Notes: generated from the letters alone by a model not told the origin. Positions 7,494-14,759 are shown, counted from the stretch's first letter. The stretch: DNA of 15,504 bases from Saprospiraceae bacterium (GCA_013361075.1 JABWAJ010000069.1:1-15504), one strand, 5' to 3'. Numbers and translations: made by a program.

Positions 7494-8414
7494 ATGAGTT
7501 TACGCATTGTTTTCATGGGAACACCCGAGTTTGCGGTTCCTTCCCTCGACATTTTGGTCCAAAACGGCTACGACATTGCAGCGGTATTGACTGCTCCCGA
7601 CAAACCCGGAGGGCGTGGCAAACAATTGATGCAGTCGGCAGTAAAGCAATATGCACTTGCCAAAAATTTGCCCGTTTTGCAGCCTGTTAACCTGAAATCC
7701 CCGGATTTTTTGAGCGAACTCAAAAGCCTTGACGCTGATTTACAGGTCGTCGTCGCTTTCCGGATGTTGCCTGAAGCCGTTTGGGCCATGCCTCCTAAAG
7801 GAACGTTTAACCTGCATGGTTCATTGCTTCCGCAATACCGCGGCGCAGCACCAATTAATTGGGCGGTGATCAACGGAGAGCAGGAAACCGGGCTGACTAC
7901 TTTTTTTCTGACCCGCGAAATTGACACCGGTGATGTTCTGTTTCAGGAAAAAATTGACATCGGAGAAAACGAAACAGCCGGCGAACTACACGACCGGATG
8001 ATGACTGCGGGAGCACAACTGGTGCTTAAAAGCGTCAGAGCTATTGAATCGGGGGCCTTTAAACTGGCCGTTCAGGACGATCGTTTTGCTTCCCATGCGC
8101 CGAAAATTTTTCACGAAACCTGTGAAATCAATTTTAACCAAAGCCCTGCGGCCGTCCACAATTTTGTTCGCGGACTCAGCCCCTATCCGGCTGCCTGGAC
8201 ATCCCTGCAGGGAAAAAACATAAAAGTGCTGCGAACGCTGAAAGGAGCCGGGGAAACCAGATTGCCACCGGGTACTTTTTATGCAGAAGGGAAAAAAAAC
8301 CTTCGCATTGCAGTGGCCGGGGGCTTTGTAGAAGTACTTGAAATTCAGCCGGAAGGCGGGAAAAGAATGGATGCTGCAAGCTTTTTGAATGGATACAGGT
8401 CATGGATGGGTTGA
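7494..8414 (+). CDS. fmt: Methionyl-tRNA formyltransferase
   Basis: Transfers a formyl group from 10-formyl-tetrahydrofolate to initiator Met-tRNA so that translation can begin with formylmethionine. 306 residues, the usual length. The N-terminal formyltransferase domain (about 1-205) starts with M-G-T-P-E-F-A-V-P, has the D-K-P-G-G-R-G loop (36-42) that contacts the tRNA acceptor end, and the catalytic triplet N106, H108 (in N-L-H-G-S-L-L-P) and D144 (in E-I-D-T-G-D), numbered exactly as in E. coli. The C-terminal OB-like domain (about 206-306) completes the tRNA grip. It is not beside def here; instead a glycosyltransferase follows only 2 nt later, suggesting one transcript. Confidence 0.97.
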   Translation: MSLRIVFMGTPEFAVPSLDILVQNGYDIAAVLTAPDKPGGRGKQLMQSAVKQYALAKNLPVLQPVNLKSPDFLSELKSLDADLQVVVAFRMLPEAVWAMPPKGTFNLHGSLLPQYRGAAPINWAVINGEQETGLTTFFLTREIDTGDVLFQEKIDIGENETAGELHDRMMTAGAQLVLKSVRAIESGAFKLAVQDDRFASHAPKIFHETCEINFNQSPAAVHNFVRGLSPYPAAWTSLQGKNIKVLRTLKGAGETRLPPGTFYAEGKKNLRIAVAGGFVEVLEIQPEGGKRMDAASFLNGYRSWMG

Positions 8415-8416
8415 AC

Positions 8417-9541
8417 ATGAAAATCATCCTTGCCGTCACCAACGACCTCGCCTACGACCAGCGCATGATGCGCATTTGCAGCAGCCTGGCCCATGCAAAC
8501 CACGAGGTGGAACTGGTAGGGCGGTTGAAAAAAGACTCACCGCCATTGCCTGAAATGCCTTACCGGCAAACCCGGCTTCCCTGCTATTTCGAAAAAGGAA
8601 AACTGTTTTACGCAGAATTCAACTTAAGGTTGTTGTTCTGGCTGCTGTTCCGGCGTTTCGATGCACTTTGTGCAATTGACCTCGACACCATTCTGCCTTG
8701 TTTGTGGGCAAGCCGCTGGCACCAAAAGCCCTGTATTTACGATGCCCACGAGTACTTTACAGAGGTGCCGGAGGTGACGCGCCGTCCCGCCATCCGGCGC
8801 ATCTGGGAAGGGGTGGCGCGCTATGCCATCCCACGCATGAGCAAGTGCTATACCGTGGGCGATGGTTTGGCCGCTATCCTGTCAGCGCGCTATGGCGTAC
8901 CTTTCACCAGCATCCGGAACGTGCCCTTTTCCCGGCAAGGGGATTCAAGCCGTACTTTTTCGGAACAGGCTGCCGGCAGACCTGAAAAAATCATCCTTTA
9001 CCAGGGGGCTCTCAATGAAGGCCGGGGACTTGAAGCAGCCATAGATGCCATGCAGGAAATTGAAGGTGCGGTGTTGTGGCTGGCTGGCGAAGGCGATCTT
9101 TCATTGCCCTTACGGGAAAAAGTAAAGGAATTGGGCCTGGCACAAAAGGTTTGGTTTCTCGGATTTGTGATGCCCAAAGAACTCCCCGAAGTCACAGCCC
9201 AAGCCTGTATTGGCCTGAATTTGCTGGAAAACAAAGGGTTGAGCTATTATTATTCTCTGGCCAACAAAGCATTTGATTACATCCAGGCCGGACTGCCTTC
9301 CATCCATATGGATTTTCCGGAATACCGCAAACTAAACGAAGAATGGCAGGTTTTTGAGCTGGTTGCCGACCTCGAACCCACTACCATCTGTGAGGCTATC
9401 CGGAAATTGCTAAAGGATGAAGTCCATTACCAAAAATTGCAGGAAAATTGCCGGACCGCGGCCCTGTCATTGAATTGGGAACAGGAAGAACAGAAGCTAC
9501 TGGCGGTTTACGAGTTTATCTTCCCACAGCAACAATCCTAA
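8417..9541 (+). CDS. GT4-type glycosyltransferase
   Basis: Predicted GT-B fold, nucleotide-sugar-dependent glycosyltransferase of 374 residues, probably acting in cell-surface glycan synthesis; the sugar and acceptor are unknown. The N-terminal half (about 1-170) begins with a Rossmann strand, M-K-I-I-L-A-V-T-N-D, and includes D-A-H-E-Y-F-T-E at 109-116, a motif often seen in Bacteroidota members. The C-terminal donor domain opens with L-Y-Q-G-A-L-N-E-G-R-G-L-E (194-206) and includes G-L-S-Y-Y-Y-S-L-A-N-K (274-284) and F-D-Y-I-Q-A-G-L-P (286-294). The ATG at 8417 lies 2 nt after the fmt stop; an in-frame ATG at 8402 inside fmt would add five residues and is less likely. Its 3' end overlaps the convergent GT2 gene by 45 bp. 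Confidence 0.88.
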   Translation: MKIILAVTNDLAYDQRMMRICSSLAHANHEVELVGRLKKDSPPLPEMPYRQTRLPCYFEKGKLFYAEFNLRLLFWLLFRRFDALCAIDLDTILPCLWASRWHQKPCIYDAHEYFTEVPEVTRRPAIRRIWEGVARYAIPRMSKCYTVGDGLAAILSARYGVPFTSIRNVPFSRQGDSSRTFSEQAAGRPEKIILYQGALNEGRGLEAAIDAMQEIEGAVLWLAGEGDLSLPLREKVKELGLAQKVWFLGFVMPKELPEVTAQACIGLNLLENKGLSYYYSLANKAFDYIQAGLPSIHMDFPEYRKLNEEWQVFELVADLEPTTICEAIRKLLKDEVHYQKLQENCRTAALSLNWEQEEQKLLAVYEFIFPQQQS

Positions 9542-10393
9542 TTTATACGCATCCAGGGCATAAAGCAATGGCCTGCGGGATCTCAGGCTGGCCAACAGAA
9601 TGCCCTGAAAGTCGTGCAGGACGTACAGCAAAAAACCAGCAAGCCGCAACCGTTTTACTGCCTTGAAAACACGCAGCAAACGCGTATCTAAATCCGGGTA
9701 TTCACAACTTAGCCGGTGAAGGTTCCGAACGGCGACAGCCGCTTTTTTAAGAAAAGTATTGTTGCTTTCTAATCCAATGTGTTCCAATGGGTTGTCAATG
9801 TGGATGACAGGTATCCTGCGAAGGCCTAATTCCCGCCCAAACAAAGTGTCTTCGTGCCCGTATTCCAGAATGCTTTCTTCAAAACGAATGGATTGAAACA
9901 GCGCTTTAGGTACCACAAAATTGTTGGTCATAAACCCATGCCACGGGTGTTGGCGGCGAATGGCTGCAGGAATTTGTTCGCGGTTGGTACCGTACAACCA
10001 GTGCAGGTAAAGATCCGGCTCCTGTGGCGGGGTAGGAGAGTAGCACCGGCCCCCGCAAAGCAGCTGGTCGGGGGCCAGGTGGTCAAGGTACCGGCGAATG
10101 AAATCCTCCCGAACCACCCTCGAATCGTTGTCCATAAAAAGGAGGTAGTCGTACCGGGCAGCGTTTGCCAACGCATTCCGAATGGCCGAGCGTCCGATGT
10201 TTTGAGGCAATTCTTCGTACCGCACCCGGTCCAGTGCACTTACCGCGCGGTTGATCTGCCTTATGCTGTCTCCGGAGCCATCATCGAAACAAACGATTTC
10301 AAAATTCACGCCTGTTGTAAGACATTGACGATGCAGGGTTTCCACCAATTCATTGACATCGGATTCATAAACAGGGATCAGAATGGAAAGCAT
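9497..10393 (-). CDS. GT2 family glycosyltransferase
   Basis: Predicted inverting GT-A glycosyltransferase of 298 residues. Motifs in order: L-S-I-L-I-P-V-Y-E at 2-10; D-D-G-S at 37-40 (nucleotide binding); Q-N-I-G-R-S-A-I-R-N at 64-73; the metal-binding D-N-D at 88-90; N-N-F-V-V-P at 157-162; and the acceptor-side G-H-E-D at 179-182, typical of chondroitin-polymerase-like GT2 enzymes. The part beyond 215 is helical and basic; there is no clear membrane-spanning pair, so it is probably peripheral on the inner face. All catalytic motifs are intact, unlike the GtrB-like gene at 4863. It converges on the GT4 gene with a 45-bp overlap of coding ends and diverges from mqnE. Together with that neighbour it may serve surface polysaccharide synthesis (inference). 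Confidence 0.9.
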   Translation of the reverse strand: MLSILIPVYESDVNELVETLHRQCLTTGVNFEIVCFDDGSGDSIRQINRAVSALDRVRYEELPQNIGRSAIRNALANAARYDYLLFMDNDSRVVREDFIRRYLDHLAPDQLLCGGRCYSPTPPQEPDLYLHWLYGTNREQIPAAIRRQHPWHGFMTNNFVVPKALFQSIRFEESILEYGHEDTLFGRELGLRRIPVIHIDNPLEHIGLESNNTFLKKAAVAVRNLHRLSCEYPDLDTRLLRVFKAVKRLRLAGFLLYVLHDFQGILLASLRSRRPLLYALDAYKLGLLLWEDKLVNRQ

Positions 10394-10426
10394 GCTGTAT
10401 TTTTGTGCTCAACTGAAAATAAAAAT

Positions 10427-10470
10427 ACTTTCATTTAAAACTGAAAGTTTAGAAATTTGTTCTACTTTCA
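10427..10470. promoter_or_regulatory. ACTTTCA / TGAAAGT repeats with candidate mqnE promoter
   Basis: In the 99-bp gap between divergent GT2 and mqnE, ACTTTCA (10427-10433) and its complement TGAAAGT (10442-10448) form a perfect inverted repeat with an 8-nt spacer; a third ACTTTCA lies at 10464-10470. They overlap a weak Bacteroidota-type promoter toward mqnE: TTTC at 10429, 19 bp, GAAATTTG at 10452-10459, about 33 nt before the ATG. A separate exact TAnnTTTG match (TATTTTTG) is at 10398-10405, without a good -33 box. The arrangement would suit a dimeric regulator, but it may be chance in AT-rich sequence. Confidence 0.35.
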
Positions 10471-10492
10471 CGATTCTCACAAACATACAACA

Positions 10493-11695
10493 ATGGCAAC
10501 AATCCATTCCATAGATACGATACTCGCCGACAAATTGCTGGCGCCCGAACTCAGGCAAATCGCTGAAAAAGTGGCCAACGGCGAACGCATCACCGAAGCA
10601 GAAGGTTTATTGCTGTACGAAAAGGGGGAAATGGGATACCTCGGCGTTCTGGCCAACCATATTCGCGAACGCAAACACGGCGACAAAACCTATTTTAACC
10701 GGAATTTCCACATTGAACCTACCAATATTTGCATTTATACCTGCGCTTTTTGTTCGTATTCCCGGCTGATCAAGCAACGTTCGGAAGGTTGGGAGTATAC
10801 CCTGGACCAGATCATGGACATTGTCCGGCAGTACGATAACGAGCCGGTAACCGAAGTACACATTGTAGGTGGGGTTTTGCCGCAATACGATGTGGCTTTT
10901 TATGCTGAACTTTTCCGGCAGATCAAAGCGCACCGTCCGGAGCTGCACGTCAAAGCCCTGACCCCTGTTGAATACCACTATATTTTCAAAAAAGCAAAAA
11001 TCAGCTACGAAGAAGGACTCCGCATCATGAAAGAAGCAGGGCTGGATTCCATGCCTGGCGGCGGGGCAGAGCTGTTCCATCCGGAAATCCGGGAAAAAAT
11101 TGCCGGCGACAAGTGTACCGGCCTGCAATGGTTGGACATGCACCGCATCTGGCATCAAATGGGTGGCCTTTCCAACGCTACCATGCTCTACGGCCATATT
11201 GAAACTTTTGCTCATCGGGTGCACCATATGGAAGAATTGCGAAAACTTCAGGATGAAACCGGCGGCTTTCAAACCTTTATTCCGTTGAAATTCAGGAACA
11301 AAGACAATCAAATGTCACATGTGCCGGAAAGTTCGGTGATCGAGGACCTCCGCAATTACGCCATTGGCCGCATTTATTTAGACAATTTCGACCACATCAA
11401 AGCTTACTGGCCGATGATCAGCCGCAATGTTGCCCAGTTGTCGCTTTCTTTTGGCGTGGATGACATTGACGGCACTATTGACGATACCACCAAAATTTAT
11501 TCCATGGCTGGTTCTGAAGAACAAAATCCTGCCATGAGCACCAAAGACTTAGTGAAACTGATCCGCGCGGTGGGCCGCAAACCGATCGAACGGGACACCC
11601 TGTATAAGGTTGTGTATGATTTTACCGATCACATTTTTGAAGAAGACGAAGTCTTTCGGGGCTATGTGTCGCTTCCCATTGTAACTGCGAATTAA
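10493..11695 (+). CDS. mqnE: Aminofutalosine synthase (radical SAM), menaquinone futalosine pathway
   Basis: Joins the 3-enolpyruvylbenzoate made by MqnA to a SAM-derived adenosyl radical, giving aminodeoxyfutalosine, the second step of the futalosine menaquinone pathway. 400 residues from the ATG at 10493; the frame also runs back to a TTG at 10457, which I reject. The radical SAM cluster is C-x3-C-x2-C at C80, C84 and C87 inside P-T-N-I-C-I-Y-T-C-A-F-C-S-Y. G-G-V-L-P (near 128) is the SAM-binding glycine region, P-G-G-G-A-E (near 194) is a typical MqnE/MqnC/CofH motif, and F-I-P-L-K-F follows later. MqnC and CofH are related, but the presence of mqnA in the same unit and the overall sequence favour MqnE. 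First gene of a tight operon; the next gene starts 5 nt after its stop. Confidence 0.93.
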   Translation: MATIHSIDTILADKLLAPELRQIAEKVANGERITEAEGLLLYEKGEMGYLGVLANHIRERKHGDKTYFNRNFHIEPTNICIYTCAFCSYSRLIKQRSEGWEYTLDQIMDIVRQYDNEPVTEVHIVGGVLPQYDVAFYAELFRQIKAHRPELHVKALTPVEYHYIFKKAKISYEEGLRIMKEAGLDSMPGGGAELFHPEIREKIAGDKCTGLQWLDMHRIWHQMGGLSNATMLYGHIETFAHRVHHMEELRKLQDETGGFQTFIPLKFRNKDNQMSHVPESSVIEDLRNYAIGRIYLDNFDHIKAYWPMISRNVAQLSLSFGVDDIDGTIDDTTKIYSMAGSEEQNPAMSTKDLVKLIRAVGRKPIERDTLYKVVYDFTDHIFEEDEVFRGYVSLPIVTAN

Positions 11696-11700
11696 CTACC

Positions 11701-12333
11701 ATGAGCAAAACACTGCACATCATCCGGCACGGAGAAACAGATTACAATAAAAACCACATCGTGCAGGGCAGAGGCGTCAACCCTGGCCTCAATGACAAAG
11801 GAAAACGTCAGGGACTTGCCTTTTTTGAGGTTTACCGGGACGTTCCATTTGAAGTGGTGCTGACCTCCACCCTCCGGCGCACCCATGAAACCATCCAGCC
11901 TTTTGTAGCGTCAGGCCTTCCCTGGGAGATCATGCCGGAAATAGATGAGTTATCGTGGGGCATTCAGGAAGGCAAGCGCGCTACACCGGAGTTGAAAAAG
12001 AATTTCTTCCACATTACCGGAGAGTGGCAGCGTGGCAATTTTGAAGCCCGGACAGAAGCAGGAGAAAGTGCTTCTGAGTTGGCCGAACGCATCAGGCGCT
12101 TTGTGAAACACCTGCACAGTCGGCCTGAAAAGCACTTGCTGGTTTGTACCCATGGTCGGGCGCTGCGCGGTCTGATTTGTGAACTCAAAGGGGAGTCGTT
12201 TACAGAAATGGAACGCTACACGAGCTACAATACAGCGCTTTGGAAAGCGCATTTGCATGGAGAATCCTGGGTCTTTGAATTTGAAAACGACATCAGTCAT
12301 CTGGTTTTGCCGGAACTGGCGCCACATAAATAA
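11701..12333 (+). CDS. Histidine phosphatase (phosphoglycerate-mutase superfamily) in the mqn operon
   Basis: 210 residues of the branch-1 histidine phosphatase fold. R9-H10-G11-E12-T13 holds the phospho-accepting His10. Arg59/Arg60 (S-T-L-R-R), Glu83 (I-D-E-L) and His151 (C-T-H-G-R-A-L-R-G) complete the catalytic pocket. The late motif S-Y-N-T-A (175-179) is common among small-molecule phosphatases such as the CobC group. All key residues are present, so it should be an active phosphatase or mutase. The substrate is unknown; family members act on phosphosugars, nucleotide-loop intermediates, or phosphoproteins. It lies between mqnE and mqnA with 5-nt gaps on both sides, so it is co-expressed with menaquinone synthesis, yet the known futalosine pathway has no phosphatase step. 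It is not a phosphoglycerate mutase by length or motifs. Confidence 0.88.
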   Translation: MSKTLHIIRHGETDYNKNHIVQGRGVNPGLNDKGKRQGLAFFEVYRDVPFEVVLTSTLRRTHETIQPFVASGLPWEIMPEIDELSWGIQEGKRATPELKKNFFHITGEWQRGNFEARTEAGESASELAERIRRFVKHLHSRPEKHLLVCTHGRALRGLICELKGESFTEMERYTSYNTALWKAHLHGESWVFEFENDISHLVLPELAPHK

Positions 12334-12338
12334 AACGC

Positions 12339-13124
12339 ATGCCTGCAATCAAAATCACGGCAGTCAGTTATCTGAATACCAAGCCTTTGCTTTATGGTTT
12401 GCTGAAAAGCGACCTGGCAGGAAGTATTGATCTTCAATTGGACATTCCTTCTGTTTGTGCGCAAAAACTACTTTCCGGCGAGGCAGATCTCGGATTGGTT
12501 CCGGTGGCTGTATTGCCCGAACTTGTTTCTCCCCGCATTGTTTCCGATTATTGCATTGGCGCAGAAGGCGTTGTCCGGACCGTTTGCATTTTCAGCGAAC
12601 GCCCGCTGGAACAAGTGGAGCGGCTCTATCTCGACTTCCACTCCCGGACTTCGGTAGAGCTGACAAAAATCCTGCTTTCAGAATACTGGTTTCTCCAGCC
12701 CGAGCTGTTACCGGCCCACGAAGGGTACGAAGCCCGCCTCGGGGGCACAACTGCCGGCCTGGTAATCGGTGACCGGGCCATTGGCCTGGAGCAAAAGTTT
12801 CCATACGTTTACGACCTCGGCGAAGCCTGGAAAAACCTGACCGGATTGCCGTTTGTATTCGCAGCCTGGGTGAGCACCCGGCCTTTGGATCCTGGTTTTC
12901 TGGAGCGTTTTAACCTGGCGCTGCACGCCGGCATTCACGACATCCCTCAATTGAAATACCTGCTGGCTTCTCCTCATCCGGACTTTAGTGTGGAAGACTA
13001 TTTTTTGCACAACATCAGTTATCATTTAGATGCCCCCAAAAAACACGCACTATCGCTTTTTCTGGAAAAAATGCGCGTTCGCGTAGAGCCTTCCCTGCGG
13101 CAAAGTTTAGAGGTGTCGTGCTGA
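12339..13124 (+). CDS. mqnA: Chorismate dehydratase, menaquinone futalosine pathway
   Basis: Removes water from chorismate to give 3-[(1-carboxyvinyl)oxy]benzoate, the first committed step of futalosine-route menaquinone synthesis. 261 residues with a periplasmic-binding-protein-like fold in the cytoplasm (no signal peptide). Family landmarks: A-V-S-Y-L-N-T-K-P-L at 8-17, whose Asn13 corresponds to the conserved active-site Asn; G-E-A-D-L-G-L-V-P-V-A at 47-57; S-R-T-S-V-E-L-T at 107-114; and G-D-R-A-I near 145. The related MqnD uses the same fold for a later step, but the S-Y-L-N start and length fit MqnA better. Third gene of the unit, 5 nt after the phosphatase stop. mqnB, mqnC and mqnD are not in this window. 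Confidence 0.92.
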   Translation: MPAIKITAVSYLNTKPLLYGLLKSDLAGSIDLQLDIPSVCAQKLLSGEADLGLVPVAVLPELVSPRIVSDYCIGAEGVVRTVCIFSERPLEQVERLYLDFHSRTSVELTKILLSEYWFLQPELLPAHEGYEARLGGTTAGLVIGDRAIGLEQKFPYVYDLGEAWKNLTGLPFVFAAWVSTRPLDPGFLERFNLALHAGIHDIPQLKYLLASPHPDFSVEDYFLHNISYHLDAPKKHALSLFLEKMRVRVEPSLRQSLEVSC

Positions 13125-13193
13125 GGACTTTTGGAGGATATAAGGAATGGGTTAACCACAACTTTTCAGAAGGCCTTCTGTTTTTCATACAAA

Positions 13194-13820
13194 ATGCCAG
13201 CAATGAAGTTCGCGTTGTTTTTGATGCCGGGAATGTTGTTGTTGTTTGGCCACCATAACAATAAAACAAAGGATACGATGTCCGAAAATCTGGAATTGGC
13301 CACCCTGGGTGGCGGGTGCTTCTGGTGCGTAGAAGCCATTTATCAGGACCTTAGAGGAGTTTATTCGGTTTTGCCGGGCTATTCCGGGGGCACAGCAGAA
13401 ACGGCTGATTACAAAAGCGTTTGCTCGGGCACAACCGACCACGCGGAAGTTATTCAAATAAAATTTGACCCTCTGGTCATCAGTTTTGCCGAAATTCTGG
13501 AAATTTTCTGGAGCACTCACAATCCAACAACGCCCAATCGCCAGGGCAATGATGTGGGGCCGCAGTACCGATCCGTAATTTTTTACCACAGCGAAGCCCA
13601 GCGCGCCATTGCAGAGCAATCCGCCAAAGAAGTGGCACCAACCTTCTGGAGCGATAAAATTGTCACTGAAGTAGTGCCTTTCGAAGCGTTTTATGAAGCG
13701 GAAAATTACCACCAGAACTACTACAAAAGCGTGGGCAACCGCAATCCATACTGCACGGTCATCATTACGCCCAAAGTAGAAAAATTCAGGAAGGCGTATA
13801 AGGACAAACTGAAGTTCTAA
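13194..13820 (+). CDS. msrA: Peptide-methionine (S)-S-oxide reductase, possibly exported
   Basis: Repairs oxidised methionine by reducing the S-sulfoxide. From the ATG at 13194 it has 208 residues. The core begins at L-G-G-G-C-F-W-C with nucleophile Cys42. The family signature T-D-H-A-E-V-I-Q-I and the N-R-Q-G-N-D-V-G-P-Q-Y-R-S stretch follow, and a resolving Cys187 stands in N-P-Y-C near the C-terminus. The N-terminus before the core carries a short hydrophobic run (about 6-18, after Lys5) that could be a signal or anchor, giving a periplasmic enzyme; there is no clear cleavage site or lipobox. ATG codons at 13203 and 13278 are alternatives; the latter gives a normal cytoplasmic MsrA of about 180 residues. 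It starts 69 nt after mqnA on the same strand and may share its transcript. Confidence 0.93.
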   Translation: MPAMKFALFLMPGMLLLFGHHNNKTKDTMSENLELATLGGGCFWCVEAIYQDLRGVYSVLPGYSGGTAETADYKSVCSGTTDHAEVIQIKFDPLVISFAEILEIFWSTHNPTTPNRQGNDVGPQYRSVIFYHSEAQRAIAEQSAKEVAPTFWSDKIVTEVVPFEAFYEAENYHQNYYKSVGNRNPYCTVIITPKVEKFRKAYKDKLKF

Positions 13821-13950
13821 TCAACACCTCAGTATGGAAGATGCAGATCGCAGCTACCAGCAAAGAAAAAAACGGATGCACCCGAAACCTTGCAGAGGCA
13901 ACAATCATGGCGATGAGGGCAATCAGAATGAGGAGCAGAGTGGATGCCAT
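13786..13950 (-). pseudogene. Probable 5' remnant of a GntP-type gluconate permease gene (or small membrane protein)
   Basis: The minus strand encodes 54 residues from an ATG at 13948-13950. The first 38 resemble the start of GntP-family permeases: a hydrophobic helix L-L-L-I-L-I-A-L-I-A-M-I-V, then R-F-R-V-H-P-F-F-S-L-L-V-A-A, close to the family pattern of a basic 'K/R-F-K/R-x-x-P-F' turn before the second helix. After I-C-I-F-H-T the likeness stops, and the frame runs into the msrA 3' end (35-bp overlap) and ends. A full permease has over 400 residues, so this looks like a broken gene whose remainder was lost when msrA came to lie beside it. A free-standing 54-residue membrane peptide is the alternative. 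Recognition is from memory of the family only. Confidence 0.5.
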
Positions 13951-14139
13951 ACTGTAATTTTTTTGTTAGGTAGCAGGAATGATTTGGCCGGGCTTGTTTT
14001 CCGCGCTGAAAAAATAGCATATTTGAGAACCATTATCAAATATCCACAGGAAAACCGGGCTTGCATTGAACCTCAGACTGCCTTATGGCGTTGCATAGTA
14101 GCTTTGGAAATCGTAAAAACCTGTGATATTGACAGGAAG
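13951..14139. other. Non-coding stretch between the gntP-like remnant and the iscA-type promoter
   Basis: I see no supported gene here. Open frames exist on both strands but lack family likeness and start signals. On the minus strand, TATTTTTT within the A/T-rich part near 14010 is a weak -7-like box that may once have served the remnant gene; on the plus strand, CATATTTG near 14019 is another one-mismatch box. No RNA gene was recognised. Confidence 0.5.
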
Positions 14140-14184
14140 TCTTCGCACTCAAAATTTGAAAATTCGCGAAGAAACGTAAATTTG
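14140..14184 (+). promoter_or_regulatory. Promoter of the iscA-type gene with overlapping inverted repeat
   Basis: TTTG at 14155-14158, 18 bp, then TAAATTTGC at 14177-14185: a full match to the Bacteroidota promoter pattern, 22 nt before the ATG. The -33 box sits between two 7-bp inverted arms, TCTTCGC (14140-14146) and GCGAAGA (14166-14172), and itself lies within a smaller palindrome, TCAAAATTTGA (14149-14159). An 8-bp palindrome, TTCGCGAA (14163-14170), overlaps the right arm. The symmetry over the promoter suggests an operator; the regulator is unknown. Confidence 0.6.
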
Positions 14185-14206
14185 CATCACTTCAAACTCG
14201 CGCAAT

Positions 14207-14563
14207 ATGACTGAAACGATGAATATGGTGTCCACAACCCCCGTTACTTTGACGGAAGGCGCCTTGAAACAGCTGAAAAGACTGCGCAGCGAAATGAACG
14301 TACCCGAAGATCACGGACTTCGTGTTGGCGTTAAAGCCGGCGGATGTTCCGGGTTTTCTTACGAATTGGGCTTTGACCTGCGCAAAGAACAGGATGAAGT
14401 CTATGAAATAAGCGGCATGACCGTGCTCATGCAAAAAGAGCATGGACTCTATCTGCTGGGTATGGAAATTGACTGGGTCGAAGGCCTCGATAACCGGGGA
14501 TTCACTTTCAGCAATCCCAACGCAAAAGATACCTGCGGCTGCGGAACTTCTTTTTCTGCCTGA
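14207..14563 (+). CDS. A-type iron-sulfur carrier protein (IscA/SufA/HesB family)
   Basis: Small cytosolic protein of 118 residues that carries or helps transfer Fe-S clusters to target enzymes. It has the family plan: P-V-T-L-T-E-G-A near the start (12-19), the first ligand Cys47 in A-G-G-C-S-G, and the C-terminal pair C110 and C112 in D-T-C-G-C-G. All three conserved Cys are present, so it should bind a cluster or iron. No other isc or suf gene is in view; it appears monocistronic, with its own promoter and a weak hairpin downstream. Whether it acts as IscA, SufA or ErpA cannot be decided from sequence reading. Possible clients nearby are MqnE (radical SAM 4Fe-4S) and glutamate synthase, but that is only context. 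Confidence 0.93.
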   Translation: MTETMNMVSTTPVTLTEGALKQLKRLRSEMNVPEDHGLRVGVKAGGCSGFSYELGFDLRKEQDEVYEISGMTVLMQKEHGLYLLGMEIDWVEGLDNRGFTFSNPNAKDTCGCGTSFSA

Positions 14564-14616
14564 GGCTTTACCTGTTTTTAGGTTTAAGTTTATTTTTAGT
14601 CCTACCAATAACACCA

Positions 14617-14633
14617 CACATCCTATGGGTGTG
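14617..14633 (+). terminator. Possible weak hairpin terminator after the Fe-S carrier gene
   Basis: CACATCC and GGGTGTG can pair over 7 bp (one T-G wobble) around a 3-nt loop, 54 nt after the stop codon. A T-rich stretch follows, but only after about 7 nt of mixed sequence, so it is not a textbook intrinsic terminator. Confidence 0.3.
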
Positions 14634-14759
14634 CTGCTAACTTATTTTCCTTTTTTGATTCGACACAGCAAAACAACGCCAGTGAACAACGGCTGTTTTT
14701 CCTGACCATCCACCAATCAGGTTTAACCAAATTACACTCAAATCGTAACAAAACACAGG

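Noticed and set aside
10607..11311. A 234-codon minus-strand frame across mqnE
   Set aside because: Antisense of a well-supported radical SAM gene; no domain of its own.
13834..14214. A 126-codon plus-strand frame between msrA and the Fe-S carrier gene
   Set aside because: Polar, unpatterned sequence that runs through the promoter of the next gene; the minus-strand GntP-like fragment explains part of this region better.
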